Positions 10,634 to 18,364 of a stretch of 41,606 bases of DNA are shown here, one piece after another. A model generated the notes under the pieces. It was given only the letters and a program-made list of their open reading frames with translations, searched no databases and was not told where the DNA came from. Origin of the DNA: Oxalobacteraceae bacterium (GTDB lineage Bacteria > Pseudomonadota > Gammaproteobacteria > Burkholderiales > Burkholderiaceae_D); NCBI GenBank assembly GCA_027484285.1, contig JAIXTG010000209.1, forward strand, positions 1 to 41,606, written 5' to 3'. The number at the start of each line of letters is the position of its first letter. Within the stretch, counting starts at the first letter, position 1. A program made the position numbers and the translations under genes.

Positions 10634-10905
10634 AATACCTGTTGTGGGCAGCACTGCTTTACCTGGCGTGGCGCTGGTTCCAGGCCAGCCAGCGCAGGGG
10701 CCGCTCGACCGACGCCGAGCCTCCAGAAGCTTCTGATCCCGGGCCAGCCTCAGGCAGTGCCGAGCGCATGGTCCGCTGCAGCCATTGCGGCATTTACTTG
10801 CCCGCGTCCGAGGCGCTGGCAGCAGCCGGCTCCTTGCACTACTGCAGTGAATCCCATCGCGACTTGCATCAGACTCAACGCACAGATTCGCCTCATTCTC
10901 GGTAG
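10630..10905 (+). CDS. small zinc-binding protein, PP0621 family
   Basis: A 91-residue protein with one N-terminal hydrophobic segment (about residues 2-16), a polar Glu/Pro/Ser-rich linker, and a C-terminal metal-binding motif: CSHCGIYLP followed by HYCSESHR, with three Cys and nearby His as likely zinc ligands. This matches the PP0621 family of small proteins that sit between the CcsA-like gene and pilS in betaproteobacteria and pseudomonads. The function is unknown. The start overlaps the previous stop by 4 bases. In relatives the next gene is the sensor kinase pilS, which is absent here; the 111 bases that follow hold no kinase coding. Confidence 0.8.
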   Translation: MKYLLWAALLYLAWRWFQASQRRGRSTDAEPPEASDPGPASGSAERMVRCSHCGIYLPASEALAAAGSLHYCSESHRDLHQTQRTDSPHSR

Positions 10906-11016
10906 GCATCCGCTTTCATCCGCCGCTCTGTTGCATCCGGCATGAAACGGTTTTCTCCAGTCCCGCAGATAAAGTAGGCTGGCGAGTTTTCCGTTTCCCC
11001 GCTTTTTATTTCCATC

Positions 11017-12036
11017 ATGCCGACCGATCCGGCCTTCGCGCTCCCCACCGAGCCCGGCTTTCGACTGCTTGGTGAGTCGGCGGCCATCCGCTCGGTGCGT
11101 GATCAGATTGCCCGCATCGCATGCAGCGATGCGCCGATAGCGATTCATGGCGAGTCGGGCAGCGGCAAGGAACTTGCCGCGCGCGACCTGCACCAGCATA
11201 GCCGGCGCGCCGTCCACCCGTTCATTGCGGTCAATTGTGGCGCCATTCCCGAAGCACTGATGGAGTCCGAGTTCTTCGGCCATCGGCGTGGCGCGTTTAC
11301 CGGCGCTTATGAAGAGCGCGGCGGTTTTTTCGAGGCCGCTCACCGCGGCACGCTGTTCCTCGACGAAGTGGCCGAACTGCCGCCGGCAATGCAGGTCAAG
11401 CTGCTGCGTGCGATTCAGGAGCGGCGGGTGCGCAAGCTCGGGGGGCAGCGCGAGGAGGCAGTCGATGTGCGGATCATCTCGGCCACCAATCGGGATTTGG
11501 CCGAGGCGGTGCGGTGCGGCGAGTTTCGACAGGATTTGTATTACCGGCTGCAGGTAATCGAATTGCGGCTGCCTGCCCTGCGCGAGCGGCGTGATGATAT
11601 TGCGCTGCTGGCCCGGGCCATCCTGACCCGGCTGGCAGGCGAGAGTGCGCCGCAACTGGCTCCCGAGGCGCTTCAGCGGCTGTGCGCGCATGATTTTCCG
11701 GGCAATGTACGCGAGCTCGAAAATATCCTCGAGCGTGCACTCGCGCTGGCCACCGGCGCCGAATTGCAGCCTGAGGACTTGCTGCTGGAGGCGATTGCGG
11801 CGGCCGGGCAGCGGGATCCGGCCTCGCCCCTGGCTGATGGGGAGGGCATGCCTGCCCGGCCGCCGGCGCTGCCTTTATCGCTGCCAGCGCATCTGCGGGA
11901 GATCGAGAGCGCACTGCTGGTGCGCGCATTGCGGCAGTCCCGCTTCAACCGCAGCCGTGCTGCGGCGCTTCTTGGGATAAGCTTGCGCCAATTGCGTTAT
12001 CGGCTACAGCGCCTCGCCCTTCATGACATTGATTGA
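11017..12036 (+). CDS. pilR: PilR-type sigma54 activator lacking the receiver domain
   Basis: A 339-residue bacterial enhancer-binding protein. It has an AAA+ domain with Walker A GESGSGKE (45-52), GAFTGA (92-97) for contact with sigma54, Walker B GTLFLDEV (111-118), and LYYRL with the arginine finger region (174-178), then a Fis-type helix-turn-helix at about 305-333 (FNRSRAAALLGISLRQLRYRLQ). Full PilR is about 460-500 residues with an N-terminal receiver. Here only a 15-residue lead precedes the AAA+ domain, and no phosphoacceptor Asp domain is present. The place between the PP0621-like gene and ampD and the RQLRYRLQRL terminus identify it as the PilR orthologue. No pilS lies upstream. It overlaps ampD by 14 bases. 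Its activity may be constitutive or controlled by expression; this is inference. Confidence 0.85.
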   Translation: MPTDPAFALPTEPGFRLLGESAAIRSVRDQIARIACSDAPIAIHGESGSGKELAARDLHQHSRRAVHPFIAVNCGAIPEALMESEFFGHRRGAFTGAYEERGGFFEAAHRGTLFLDEVAELPPAMQVKLLRAIQERRVRKLGGQREEAVDVRIISATNRDLAEAVRCGEFRQDLYYRLQVIELRLPALRERRDDIALLARAILTRLAGESAPQLAPEALQRLCAHDFPGNVRELENILERALALATGAELQPEDLLLEAIAAAGQRDPASPLADGEGMPARPPALPLSLPAHLREIESALLVRALRQSRFNRSRAAALLGISLRQLRYRLQRLALHDID

Positions 12037-12643
12037 CTCCCCGTTCCTGATCGGGCCCGACGGCTGGTGCTGCCGAATGCCGCGCGGAGACTGCCCGAAT
12101 TTTGACGCGCGACCGGAAGGCGCTGACATCAGCCTGCTTGTGGTTCACAACATCAGCCTGCCGCCGGGAGAATTCGGCAGCCAGCACATCGAAGACCTGT
12201 TTGCAAACCGGCTCGATTGCGATGCGCATCCGTATTTCGACCAGTTGCGCAGCCTGCGTGTATCCGCGCATTTCCTGATCCGCCGCGACGGAACGGCGCT
12301 GCAGTTTGTGTCCACGCTGGATCGGGCATGGCATGCCGGCCTGTCGAGCTTCAGCGGACGCGAGCGCTGCAACGATTTTTCGGTCGGCATCGAACTCGAA
12401 GGCACCGATGCCAGCGAATTTTGCGATGCGCAATATCGGACACTGGCGGCGCTGACCGCGGCGCTGCGCGCACGCCATCCGATCACCGATGTGCGGGGAC
12501 ATGAGCACATTGCGCCGGGTCGCAAGACCGATCCGGGCCCTTATTTCGACTGGCCGCGATTTCGTGCCGAACTTGCTGCGCTGCAAAATCCTGCGAATCC
12601 GGAGGGTGGGGCAGGCATGGGCGCGCTAAGTTTCCCCATATAA
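12023..12643 (+). CDS. ampD: 1,6-anhydro-N-acetylmuramyl-L-alanine amidase AmpD
   Basis: Cytoplasmic zinc amidase that removes the peptide from anhydro-muropeptides during cell wall recycling; its loss induces ampC in bacteria with AmpR. The 206-residue protein has an amidase_2 fold with His42 in VVHNISLPPG, Glu124 in GIELEG, His160 and Asp170 in RGHEHIAPGRKTDPG. These match the zinc ligands and catalytic residues of the family. SAHFLIRRDGT and RAWHAG are also typical. The length is somewhat above E. coli AmpD (187) because of a short C-terminal extension. The start lies 14 bases inside the PilR-type gene, so the two genes are coupled. Products of the lytic transglycosylases are its upstream substrates. 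Confidence 0.93.
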   Translation: MTLIDSPFLIGPDGWCCRMPRGDCPNFDARPEGADISLLVVHNISLPPGEFGSQHIEDLFANRLDCDAHPYFDQLRSLRVSAHFLIRRDGTALQFVSTLDRAWHAGLSSFSGRERCNDFSVGIELEGTDASEFCDAQYRTLAALTAALRARHPITDVRGHEHIAPGRKTDPGPYFDWPRFRAELAALQNPANPEGGAGMGALSFPI

Positions 12644-12650
12644 AAATCGG

Positions 12651-12679
12651 TTGCAAGATGCTCAAGCGGGCACTAGAAT
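12651..12679 (+). promoter_or_regulatory. sigma70 promoter of nrdA
   Basis: TTGCAA (12651-12656) and TAGAAT (12674-12679) with a 17-base spacer. The -10 hexamer lies inside the first NrdR box, so NrdR binding would block RNA polymerase directly. Confidence 0.75.
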
Positions 12680-12685
12680 TAGTGC
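12670..12685. promoter_or_regulatory. NrdR box 1
   Basis: Palindrome GCACTAGAATTAGTGC with the ACTA-N4-TAGT core typical of NrdR boxes, which bind the ATP/dATP-sensing repressor NrdR. It overlaps the -10 element and lies exactly 31 bp from the second box, the spacing known for tandem NrdR boxes. Confidence 0.85.
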
Positions 12686-12700
12686 TCGTCGACGCTGCAT

Positions 12701-12716
12701 CTACTAGATATAGTGT
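12701..12716. promoter_or_regulatory. NrdR box 2
   Basis: CTACTAGATATAGTGT has the same ACTA-N4-TAGT core (12703-12714) as box 1, on the same helical face three turns away. It would lie about 20 bases into the transcript. Confidence 0.85.
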
Positions 12717-12953
12717 TCGTTCGATCCAATTGATCTGACCAAGCACCACAAGTGCACAAGCATTATTCGGAGGATTCCGAGGGAATGTCGGGCTTGGCCA
12801 GGGCCCATCGGCAACAAACAAGCTTCAGTTCGTGCCCCGCAAAGACGCGGGAGGCGCGCCAGCTGTGAAGTCATTAGCAACAGCCGGGATCAAAGCCGGC
12901 GTTTCGAACAACAGGACGCAGGCCGTCCACCGTTTCAGTTTTCAGGAGGCGCA

Positions 12954-15872
12954 GTGCAGACCACTCAGGAAATTTCAGGCAAGTCCCACCAAGACTATGC
13001 GCCGGCAGCACCGACCCTGTCGGCTTCGTCGTCGGGATCCGCCGTCACGTATGCCGACCACAAAATCATCCGGCGCAATGGCGCAGTGGTTGGCTTCGAG
13101 CCCTCCAAGATTTCTATCGCAATGACCAAGGCCTTCCTCGCCGTTAACGGCGGGCAGGGCGCTGCATCGGCACGCGTACGCGAACTGGTCGAGCAGCTGA
13201 CGCAGATGGTAGTCACGGCATTGATCCGCCGGCAGCCTGCCGGTGGCACTTTCCACATCGAAGATGTGCAGGACCAGGTTGAGCTGGCACTGATGCGTTC
13301 CGGCGAGCACGACGTGGCCCGCGCCTACGTGCTCTATCGCGCCAAGCGCATGGAAGAACGCGCCCAGCAGCAGGCCGCCCGCCCCGAAGCGGCGGCCGAG
13401 CACAGGATTCATATCAGTGTCGACGGTCAGCGAGTGCCGCTCGACCAGGAAAAGCTGCGCAAGATGGTGATCTCGGCCTGCATCGGCCTTGAGAAGCATG
13501 TGGATGCGGAAGCCATCCTGCATGAGACCGTGCGCAACCTGTACGACGGCGTGCCGGTCGAGGAGCTGTACAAGTCCATGATTCTGGCAGCTCGCGCGCT
13601 GATGGAAAAAGACCCGGCCTACAGCCAGGTCACCGCACGCCTCCTGATGCACACCATTCGCAAGGAGGTGTTCGGCCAGGAGGTCGCGCAGGCCGACGCG
13701 AAAGAGCACTACATCGATTACTTCCCGAAATTCATCAAGAAGGGCATTGCTGCCGATCTTCTGGATGACAAGCTTTCCCAGTTCGATCTCGCCCGCCTGG
13801 CCAATGCGCTGGTGCCGGAGCGCGACCTGCAGTTCGGCTACCTCGGCCTGCAGACCCTGTATGACCGCTACTTCCTGCACATCCAGGGCACCCGGATCGA
13901 GATGCCGCAGGCGTTCTATATGCGGGTCGCAATGGGCCTGGCGCTGAACGAGATCGACCGCGAGGCGCGTGCGATCGAGTTCTACAACCTGCTGTCGACC
14001 TTCGATTTCATGAGCTCGACTCCGACCCTGTTCAACTCGGGCACCCAGCGCTCCCAGCTGTCTTCCTGCTACCTCACGACGGTGTCGGATGACCTCGACG
14101 GCATCTACGAGGCGATCAAGGAAAATGCGCTGCTGGCCAAGTTTGCCGGCGGTCTCGGCAACGACTGGACCCCGGTGCGCGCGCTGGGCGCCCACATCAA
14201 GGGTACCAATGGCAAGTCACAGGGCGTGGTGCCGTTCCTGAAGGTGGTCAACGACACCGCGGTCGCGGTCAACCAGGGCGGCAAGCGCAAGGGCGCGGTC
14301 TGCGCCTACCTCGAGACCTGGCACATGGACATCGAGGAATTCCTCGACCTGCGCAAGAACACCGGCGACGACCGCCGCCGCACGCACGACATGAACACCG
14401 CGAACTGGATTCCGGATCTGTTCATGAAGCGCGTGATGGAAAAAGGTGACTGGACCCTGTTCTCGCCGTCAGACGTCCCTGACCTGCACGACCTGTACGG
14501 GAAGAAGTTCGAGGAGGCTTACCTGCGCTACGAGGCAAAGACGGCGTCCGGCGAGCTGAAGCTTTTCAAGAAGGTCGCGGCACTCGATTTGTGGCGCAAG
14601 ATGCTGTCGATGCTGTTCGAGACCGGCCATCCCTGGATCACCTTCAAGGATCCGTGCAACGTGCGCTCGCCTCAGCAGCATGTCGGCGTCGTCCACAGTT
14701 CCAACCTGTGCACCGAGATCACGCTGAATACCAATGATTCCGAGATCGCGGTCTGCAACCTTGGTTCGGTGAACCTGCCGGCCCACATGAAGGATGGCAA
14801 GCTCGACCACGACAAGCTGCAGAAGACCATCAAGACCGCGATGCGGATGCTGGATAACGTGATCGACATCAATTACTACGCGGTCAAGAAGGCGCGTGAC
14901 GCCAACCTGCGGCACCGCCCGGTCGGCATGGGCATCATGGGCTTCCAGGATTGCCTGCACATGATGCGCCTGCCCTACGCGTCGAAAGAGGCGGTCGAGT
15001 TTGCCGACCGTTCGATGGAAGCGGTCTGCTATTACGCGTACCAGGCCTCGAGCGAACTGGCCGAGGAGCGTGGCACCTACAGCTCCTACCGCGGCTCGCT
15101 GTGGGACCGCGGCATCCTGCCGCAGGACTCGCTCAAGCTGCTGGCCGAAGAGCGGGGCGGCTACCTCGAGGTCGACACTTCCGAGTCCATGGACTGGCCG
15201 ACGCTGCGCGAGCGCATCAAGCGGTATGGCATGCGCAACTCGAACTGCGTTGCGATCGCGCCGACCGCCACCATCTCGAACATCATCGGGGTGTCGGCGT
15301 GCATCGAGCCGACCTATCAGAACCTGTACGTGAAGTCGAACCTGTCGGGCGAATTCACCGAGATCAACGAGCATCTGGTGCGCGACCTGAAAGCCCGCGG
15401 CCTGTGGGATGAAGTAATGGTCGCCGACCTGAAGTATTTCGACGGCAGCCTGGCGCGCATCGACCGCATTCCGCAGGACCTGCGCGAGCTGTACGCGACT
15501 GCGTTCGAGGTCGACCCGAGCTGGCTGGTGGAGGCGGCGTCGCGCCGGCAGAAGTGGATCGACCAGGCACAGTCGCTGAACATCTATATGGCGGGCGCTT
15601 CCGGCAAGAAGCTTGACGAGACCTACAAGCTGGCCTGGCTGCGCGGCTTGAAAACCACGTATTATCTGCGCACCATCGGAGCCACCCATGCAGAAAAGTC
15701 GACCACCAAGGCCGGCGCACTGAATGCGGTATCTTCGGACATGCCGGCGATTGCCGCCGCCGCAGCAACGGCGCCGGCGCCGGTTGCAGCCGGCACGGCA
15801 GTCGCTGAAGGCGCTGCCTGCTACCTGCGCCCCGGCGACCCCGGCTTCGAGGAGTGCGAGGCCTGCCAGTAA
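12954..15872 (+). CDS. nrdA: class Ia ribonucleotide reductase, alpha subunit
   Basis: Reduces ribonucleoside diphosphates to deoxyribonucleotides together with NrdB. The 972-residue protein is about 200 residues longer than E. coli NrdA because of its N-terminus: an ATP-cone at about 35-125 (IIRRNGAVVGFEPSKI) followed by a second, more diverged cone-like segment at about 145-235. Catalytic residues are in place: Cys372 in SSCYL, Asn584-Cys586-Glu588 in NLCTE, Cys601 as the partner thiol, and the paired Tyr in TYYLRTIGA for radical transfer. The C-terminal CEAC carries the shuttle cysteine pair. The GTG start is chosen because AGGAGG lies 5 bases upstream. It is controlled by the NrdR boxes and cotranscribed with nrdB. 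Confidence 0.96.
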   Translation: MQTTQEISGKSHQDYAPAAPTLSASSSGSAVTYADHKIIRRNGAVVGFEPSKISIAMTKAFLAVNGGQGAASARVRELVEQLTQMVVTALIRRQPAGGTFHIEDVQDQVELALMRSGEHDVARAYVLYRAKRMEERAQQQAARPEAAAEHRIHISVDGQRVPLDQEKLRKMVISACIGLEKHVDAEAILHETVRNLYDGVPVEELYKSMILAARALMEKDPAYSQVTARLLMHTIRKEVFGQEVAQADAKEHYIDYFPKFIKKGIAADLLDDKLSQFDLARLANALVPERDLQFGYLGLQTLYDRYFLHIQGTRIEMPQAFYMRVAMGLALNEIDREARAIEFYNLLSTFDFMSSTPTLFNSGTQRSQLSSCYLTTVSDDLDGIYEAIKENALLAKFAGGLGNDWTPVRALGAHIKGTNGKSQGVVPFLKVVNDTAVAVNQGGKRKGAVCAYLETWHMDIEEFLDLRKNTGDDRRRTHDMNTANWIPDLFMKRVMEKGDWTLFSPSDVPDLHDLYGKKFEEAYLRYEAKTASGELKLFKKVAALDLWRKMLSMLFETGHPWITFKDPCNVRSPQQHVGVVHSSNLCTEITLNTNDSEIAVCNLGSVNLPAHMKDGKLDHDKLQKTIKTAMRMLDNVIDINYYAVKKARDANLRHRPVGMGIMGFQDCLHMMRLPYASKEAVEFADRSMEAVCYYAYQASSELAEERGTYSSYRGSLWDRGILPQDSLKLLAEERGGYLEVDTSESMDWPTLRERIKRYGMRNSNCVAIAPTATISNIIGVSACIEPTYQNLYVKSNLSGEFTEINEHLVRDLKARGLWDEVMVADLKYFDGSLARIDRIPQDLRELYATAFEVDPSWLVEAASRRQKWIDQAQSLNIYMAGASGKKLDETYKLAWLRGLKTTYYLRTIGATHAEKSTTKAGALNAVSSDMPAIAAAAATAPAPVAAGTAVAEGAACYLRPGDPGFEECEACQ

Positions 15873-15972
15873 AAATGCATCAGCGGGCCGGTCAGTGTCA
15901 GACAGACGTCGATCAAGCCGGTCCGCGATCAAATAATTATCCTTACCCACACACGCAATAAAGGATTCGAAC

Positions 15973-17142
15973 ATGCTCTCCTGGGATGATCAACCCGCCG
16001 CCGTACCGCGCGCCGCCCAACCGCAACTGCAGCCCGTGATGCCGACGCAGCAATTTGCGACCCTCGCAGACACTGCGCTCGATCCGGGCATCCTGGCCCG
16101 CCCCGAGCCCAAGTCGGATGCCAGCGCGCGCGTGAAGGCAGTCGACAAGCGCATCATCAACGGGACAACCGACGTCAACCAGCTCGTGCCTTTCAAGTAC
16201 AAATGGGCGTGGGACAAGTATCTGGCCGGCTGCGCAAACCATTGGATGCCGCAGGAAATCAACATGCAGCGCGACATCGAGCTGTGGAAGAATCCGAACG
16301 GCCTGTCGGAGGACGAGCGCCGCCTGGTCAAGCGCAACCTCGGCTTCTTCGTGACGGCCGACTCGCTCGCGGCCAACAACATCGTGCTTGGCACCTACCG
16401 CTTCATCACTGCTCCCGAGTGCCGACAGTACTTGCTGAGGCAGGCGTTCGAGGAGGCGATCCACACGCACGCATACCAGTACATCGTTGAGTCGCTGGGC
16501 CTGGACGAGGGCGAGATCTTCAACGCCTACCATGAGATCCCGTCGATCCGCGACAAGGACGACTTCCTGATCCCGTTCATCGATACCCTGACCAACCCGT
16601 CATTCCAGACCGGCACGGTGGAGACCGACCAGCAGTTGCTGAAATCGCTGATCGTGTTCGCTTGCCTGATGGAGGGCCTGTTCTTCTATGTCGGCTTCAC
16701 GCAGATCCTCGCGCTTGGCCGTCAGAACAAGATGATGGGCGCGGCAGAGCAGTACCAGTACATCCTGCGCGACGAATCCATGCACTGCAATTTCGGGATC
16801 GATCTGATCAACACAATCAAGCTGGAGAACCCCCATCTGTGGACGCCAGCGTTCAAAGATGAGATAAAAGCGTTGTTTTTGCAGGCCGTGGAGTTGGAAT
16901 ATCGCTACGCTGAGGATACAATGCCGCGTGGCGTGCTCGGCCTGAACGCGACAATGTTCAAAGGCTACCTGCGATTCATCGCGAATCGCCGCGCACAACA
17001 GATCGGTCTTGAGCCGCTGTTCGAGCAGGAAGAGAATCCCTTCCCGTGGATGAGCGAGATGATCGATCTGAAGAAGGAACGCAACTTCTTCGAGACGCGG
17101 GTCATCGAGTACCAGACCGGTGGTGCACTGAACTGGGAGTGA
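15973..17142 (+). CDS. nrdB: class Ia ribonucleotide reductase, beta subunit
   Basis: Holds the di-iron centre and the stable tyrosyl radical used by NrdA. The 389-residue ferritin-like protein has the metal ligands Asp130, Glu161, His164, Glu234, Glu268 and His271, and Tyr168 (EAIHTHAY) at the position of the radical tyrosine, so it is a class Ia/Tyr type and not a Tyr-less variant. The C-terminus ends with the acidic/aromatic tail that docks on NrdA. About 55 extra residues precede the conserved core. AAGGA at 15961-15965 with a 7-base spacer supports the start. It follows nrdA by 100 bases without a visible terminator. A stretch near 16840-16940 uses more A/T-ending codons than the rest. 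Confidence 0.96.
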   Translation: MLSWDDQPAAVPRAAQPQLQPVMPTQQFATLADTALDPGILARPEPKSDASARVKAVDKRIINGTTDVNQLVPFKYKWAWDKYLAGCANHWMPQEINMQRDIELWKNPNGLSEDERRLVKRNLGFFVTADSLAANNIVLGTYRFITAPECRQYLLRQAFEEAIHTHAYQYIVESLGLDEGEIFNAYHEIPSIRDKDDFLIPFIDTLTNPSFQTGTVETDQQLLKSLIVFACLMEGLFFYVGFTQILALGRQNKMMGAAEQYQYILRDESMHCNFGIDLINTIKLENPHLWTPAFKDEIKALFLQAVELEYRYAEDTMPRGVLGLNATMFKGYLRFIANRRAQQIGLEPLFEQEENPFPWMSEMIDLKKERNFFETRVIEYQTGGALNWE

Positions 17143-17151
17143 TGTGCCGCA

Positions 17152-17188
17152 GCGGGTATGAAGCCTGTACCCGCCGCCCGATTTTTTT
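17152..17188 (+). terminator. possible nrdB terminator
   Basis: A 7-bp stem (GCGGGTA 17152-17158 with TACCCGC 17168-17174) is followed seven bases later by seven T (17182-17188). The gap between stem and T tract makes it a weak candidate. Confidence 0.45.
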
Positions 17189-17370
17189 CAGGTCGCCGAG
17201 AGTCGGCGACCGATGCAGAGAAGCTCCAAAAGAGGAAAGGCAGCAGCTGTACCTGATGGACAGTACACGACCTAACCCGACTTTTTTGACTGCGCAGCGT
17301 AGCCCGCTCATGGCGGGCAAGGACGCGCATTCTTCGAAAAAAGAGTTGGTCTCTCTGCAAGCGCATTCCG

Positions 17371-17399
17371 ACGCCGGCTTTATTGCCGGCGTTTTTTTT
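17371..17399 (+). terminator. strong intrinsic terminator
   Basis: An 8-bp stem (ACGCCGGC 17371-17378 with GCCGGCGT 17385-17392), loop TTTATT, then a run of eight T. It lies 230 bases after the nrdB stop and far from the next gene, so it may end an nrdB 3' untranslated region or a separate small RNA. Confidence 0.85.
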
Positions 17400-17734
17400 G
17401 ACTAAGCATCAGGCGTTGTGCCTGCCTGTTCGCCCCTTGCCGCCGCCCTCTGGCCGGTTTTGGCCGGGGCAAACGGAGCCGGAGGCCCGGGCGGTCGCTG
17501 CTTTGCCGCGGCTTGCTCCCGCAGTCCTGCGAGCGCAGTGGCACGCGGGCTGATGCATGTCGAATAGGCTGAAGTGCTGCATCGACGAGGAGATGCAGCA
17601 GTTCAGCTGGTGCCGTATTCATTAGCGCAAACAGGCATCTGTTGCTTGCGCCGATGAATAATCCGCCCCGGAGGCTTCCGGGTCGGGTTCCTAACTTGTA
17701 CCCGAGTGATCCTGATCACGTGAAGGAGATAGCA

Positions 17735-18265
17735 ATGGCAACAGCGAAGAAGAAGGTCGCGGCGAAGAAGAAGCCGGCGGCAGCGAAAAAGCCGGCAGCC
17801 AAGCCGGCGGCTAAGAAAGTCGTCGCCAAGAAGGCAGCGGCCAAGAAGCCGGTAGCGAAGAAGGCAGCGGCCAAGAAGCCGGCAGCCAAGAAGGCAGCGG
17901 CCAAGAAGCCGGTAGCGAAGAAGGCAGCGGCCAAGAAGCCGGCAGCCAAGAAGGTAGCAGCCAAGAAGACTGCAGCTAAAAAGCCGGCAGCCAAGAAGGT
18001 AGCGGCCAAGAAGACTGCAGCTAAAAAGCCGGCAGGCAAGAAGGTAGCAGCCAAGAAGACTGCAGCTAAAAAGCCGGCAGCCAAGAAAGCCGCTGCCAAG
18101 AAGCCGGTAGCCAAAAAGGCCGCTGCTACGAAGGCAGCGCCGAAAAAGGCTGCTGCAAAAAAAAAGTCGGTAGCTAAGAAGCCTGCCGCTGCTCCGGCTA
18201 CGGCTGTCAAGACCGTGCTGAGCCCGGCAGCTGCCTGGCCGTTTCCGACCGGCGCGCGTCCGTAA
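17735..18265 (+). CDS. Lys/Ala-rich histone H1-like protein
   Basis: A 176-residue, very basic protein made almost entirely of AAKK, PAAKK and PVAKK repeats, like the H1 tail and bacterial AlgP/HctB-like proteins. It should bind DNA or other polyanions and act in the nucleoid; this is inferred from composition. The end is different: [21 protein letters not shown], a hydrophobic/aromatic tail seen in Burkholderiales members of this group. Unlike the protein at 7490-7999 it has no SWIB domain. The ATG at 17735 follows AAGGAG by 6 bases, so the longer open frame from 17642 is rejected. The coding DNA contains exact tandem repeats. A terminator follows at 18305-18340. Confidence 0.88.
   Translation: MATAKKKVAAKKKPAAAKKPAAKPAAKKVVAKKAAAKKPVAKKAAAKKPAAKKAAAKKPVAKKAAAKKPAAKKVAAKKTAAKKPAAKKVAAKKTAAKKPAGKKVAAKKTAAKKPAAKKAAAKKPVAKKAAATKAAPKKAAAKKKSVAKKPAAAPATAVKTVLSPAAAWPFPTGARP
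17831..17950 (+). repeat. two exact 60-bp tandem copies inside the H1-like gene
   Basis: Bases 17831-17890 and 17891-17950 are identical. Each 60-bp copy is itself two nearly identical 30-bp halves coding [10 protein letters not shown] / [10 protein letters not shown]. Unit length is a multiple of three, so copy-number change keeps the frame. Confidence 0.92.
17951..18085 (+). repeat. three 45-bp tandem copies inside the H1-like gene
   Basis: Units at 17951-17995, 17996-18040 and 18041-18085. The first and third are identical; the second differs by two bases. Each codes 15 residues of the [15 protein letters not shown] type and keeps the frame. Confidence 0.92.
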
Positions 18266-18304
18266 GGTGCCGGTTTGGCCGCCTGAAAGCTTTCAGGCAC
18301 AATC

Positions 18305-18340
18305 ACCGCTGCATGCCACCCGGCTGCAGCGGTTTTTTTT
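18305..18340 (+). terminator. intrinsic terminator after the H1-like gene
   Basis: A 9-bp stem (ACCGCTGCA 18305-18313 with TGCAGCGGT 18325-18333), an 11-base loop and a run of eight T. It is preceded by a perfect 18-bp palindrome at 18281-18298. Confidence 0.88.
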
Positions 18341-18364
18341 GCCGTCCCCGACTATCGCCGAGCC

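Larger units (their letters stand above)
12644..12953 (+). other. nrdA promoter region and long leader
   Basis: 310 bases without a gene. They hold a sigma70 promoter at 12651-12679, two NrdR boxes at 12670-12685 and 12701-12716, and a leader of about 268 bases with small hairpins at 12767-12780, 12836-12851 and 12883-12900, ending in AGGAGG (12943-12948) before the GTG start. I could not match the leader to a named riboswitch. Confidence 0.7.
17143..17734 (+). other. 592-base stretch rich in hairpins, no clear gene
   Basis: No convincing protein gene on either strand. From left to right it holds a possible nrdB terminator (17152-17188), a perfect 9-bp stem with a 3-base loop (17191-17211), a strong intrinsic terminator (17371-17399) with no gene directly before it, and about 330 GC-rich bases leading to the ribosome-binding site of the H1-like gene. 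The second terminator suggests a short transcript that starts between about 17215 and 17340; no clear promoter was found. Confidence 0.5.

Noticed and set aside
12686..12953. Cobalamin riboswitch before nrdA
   Set aside because: The characteristic B12-box sequence is not present, and class Ia enzymes do not use the cofactor.
12975..15974. Long open frames on the minus strand opposite nrdA (about 400 and 500 codons)
   Set aside because: They lie entirely opposite a well-identified gene, have no family resemblance, and are expected from GC-rich third positions in high-expression genes.
16835..16945. Patch with more A/T-ending codons inside nrdB, possible recombination trace
   Set aside because: Only about 100 bases long, with conserved protein sequence; too short to separate from chance without comparison to relatives.
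17380..17622. An 80-codon minus-strand frame in the gap before the H1-like gene
   Set aside because: No ribosome-binding site, Arg/Pro-rich composition typical of random GC-rich frames, and it runs through the terminator at 17371-17399.
17831..18085. Regular repeats that could suggest a CRISPR array or a satellite
   Set aside because: The repeats are contiguous without spacers, in frame, and encode Lys/Ala-rich peptide units of the H1-like protein.
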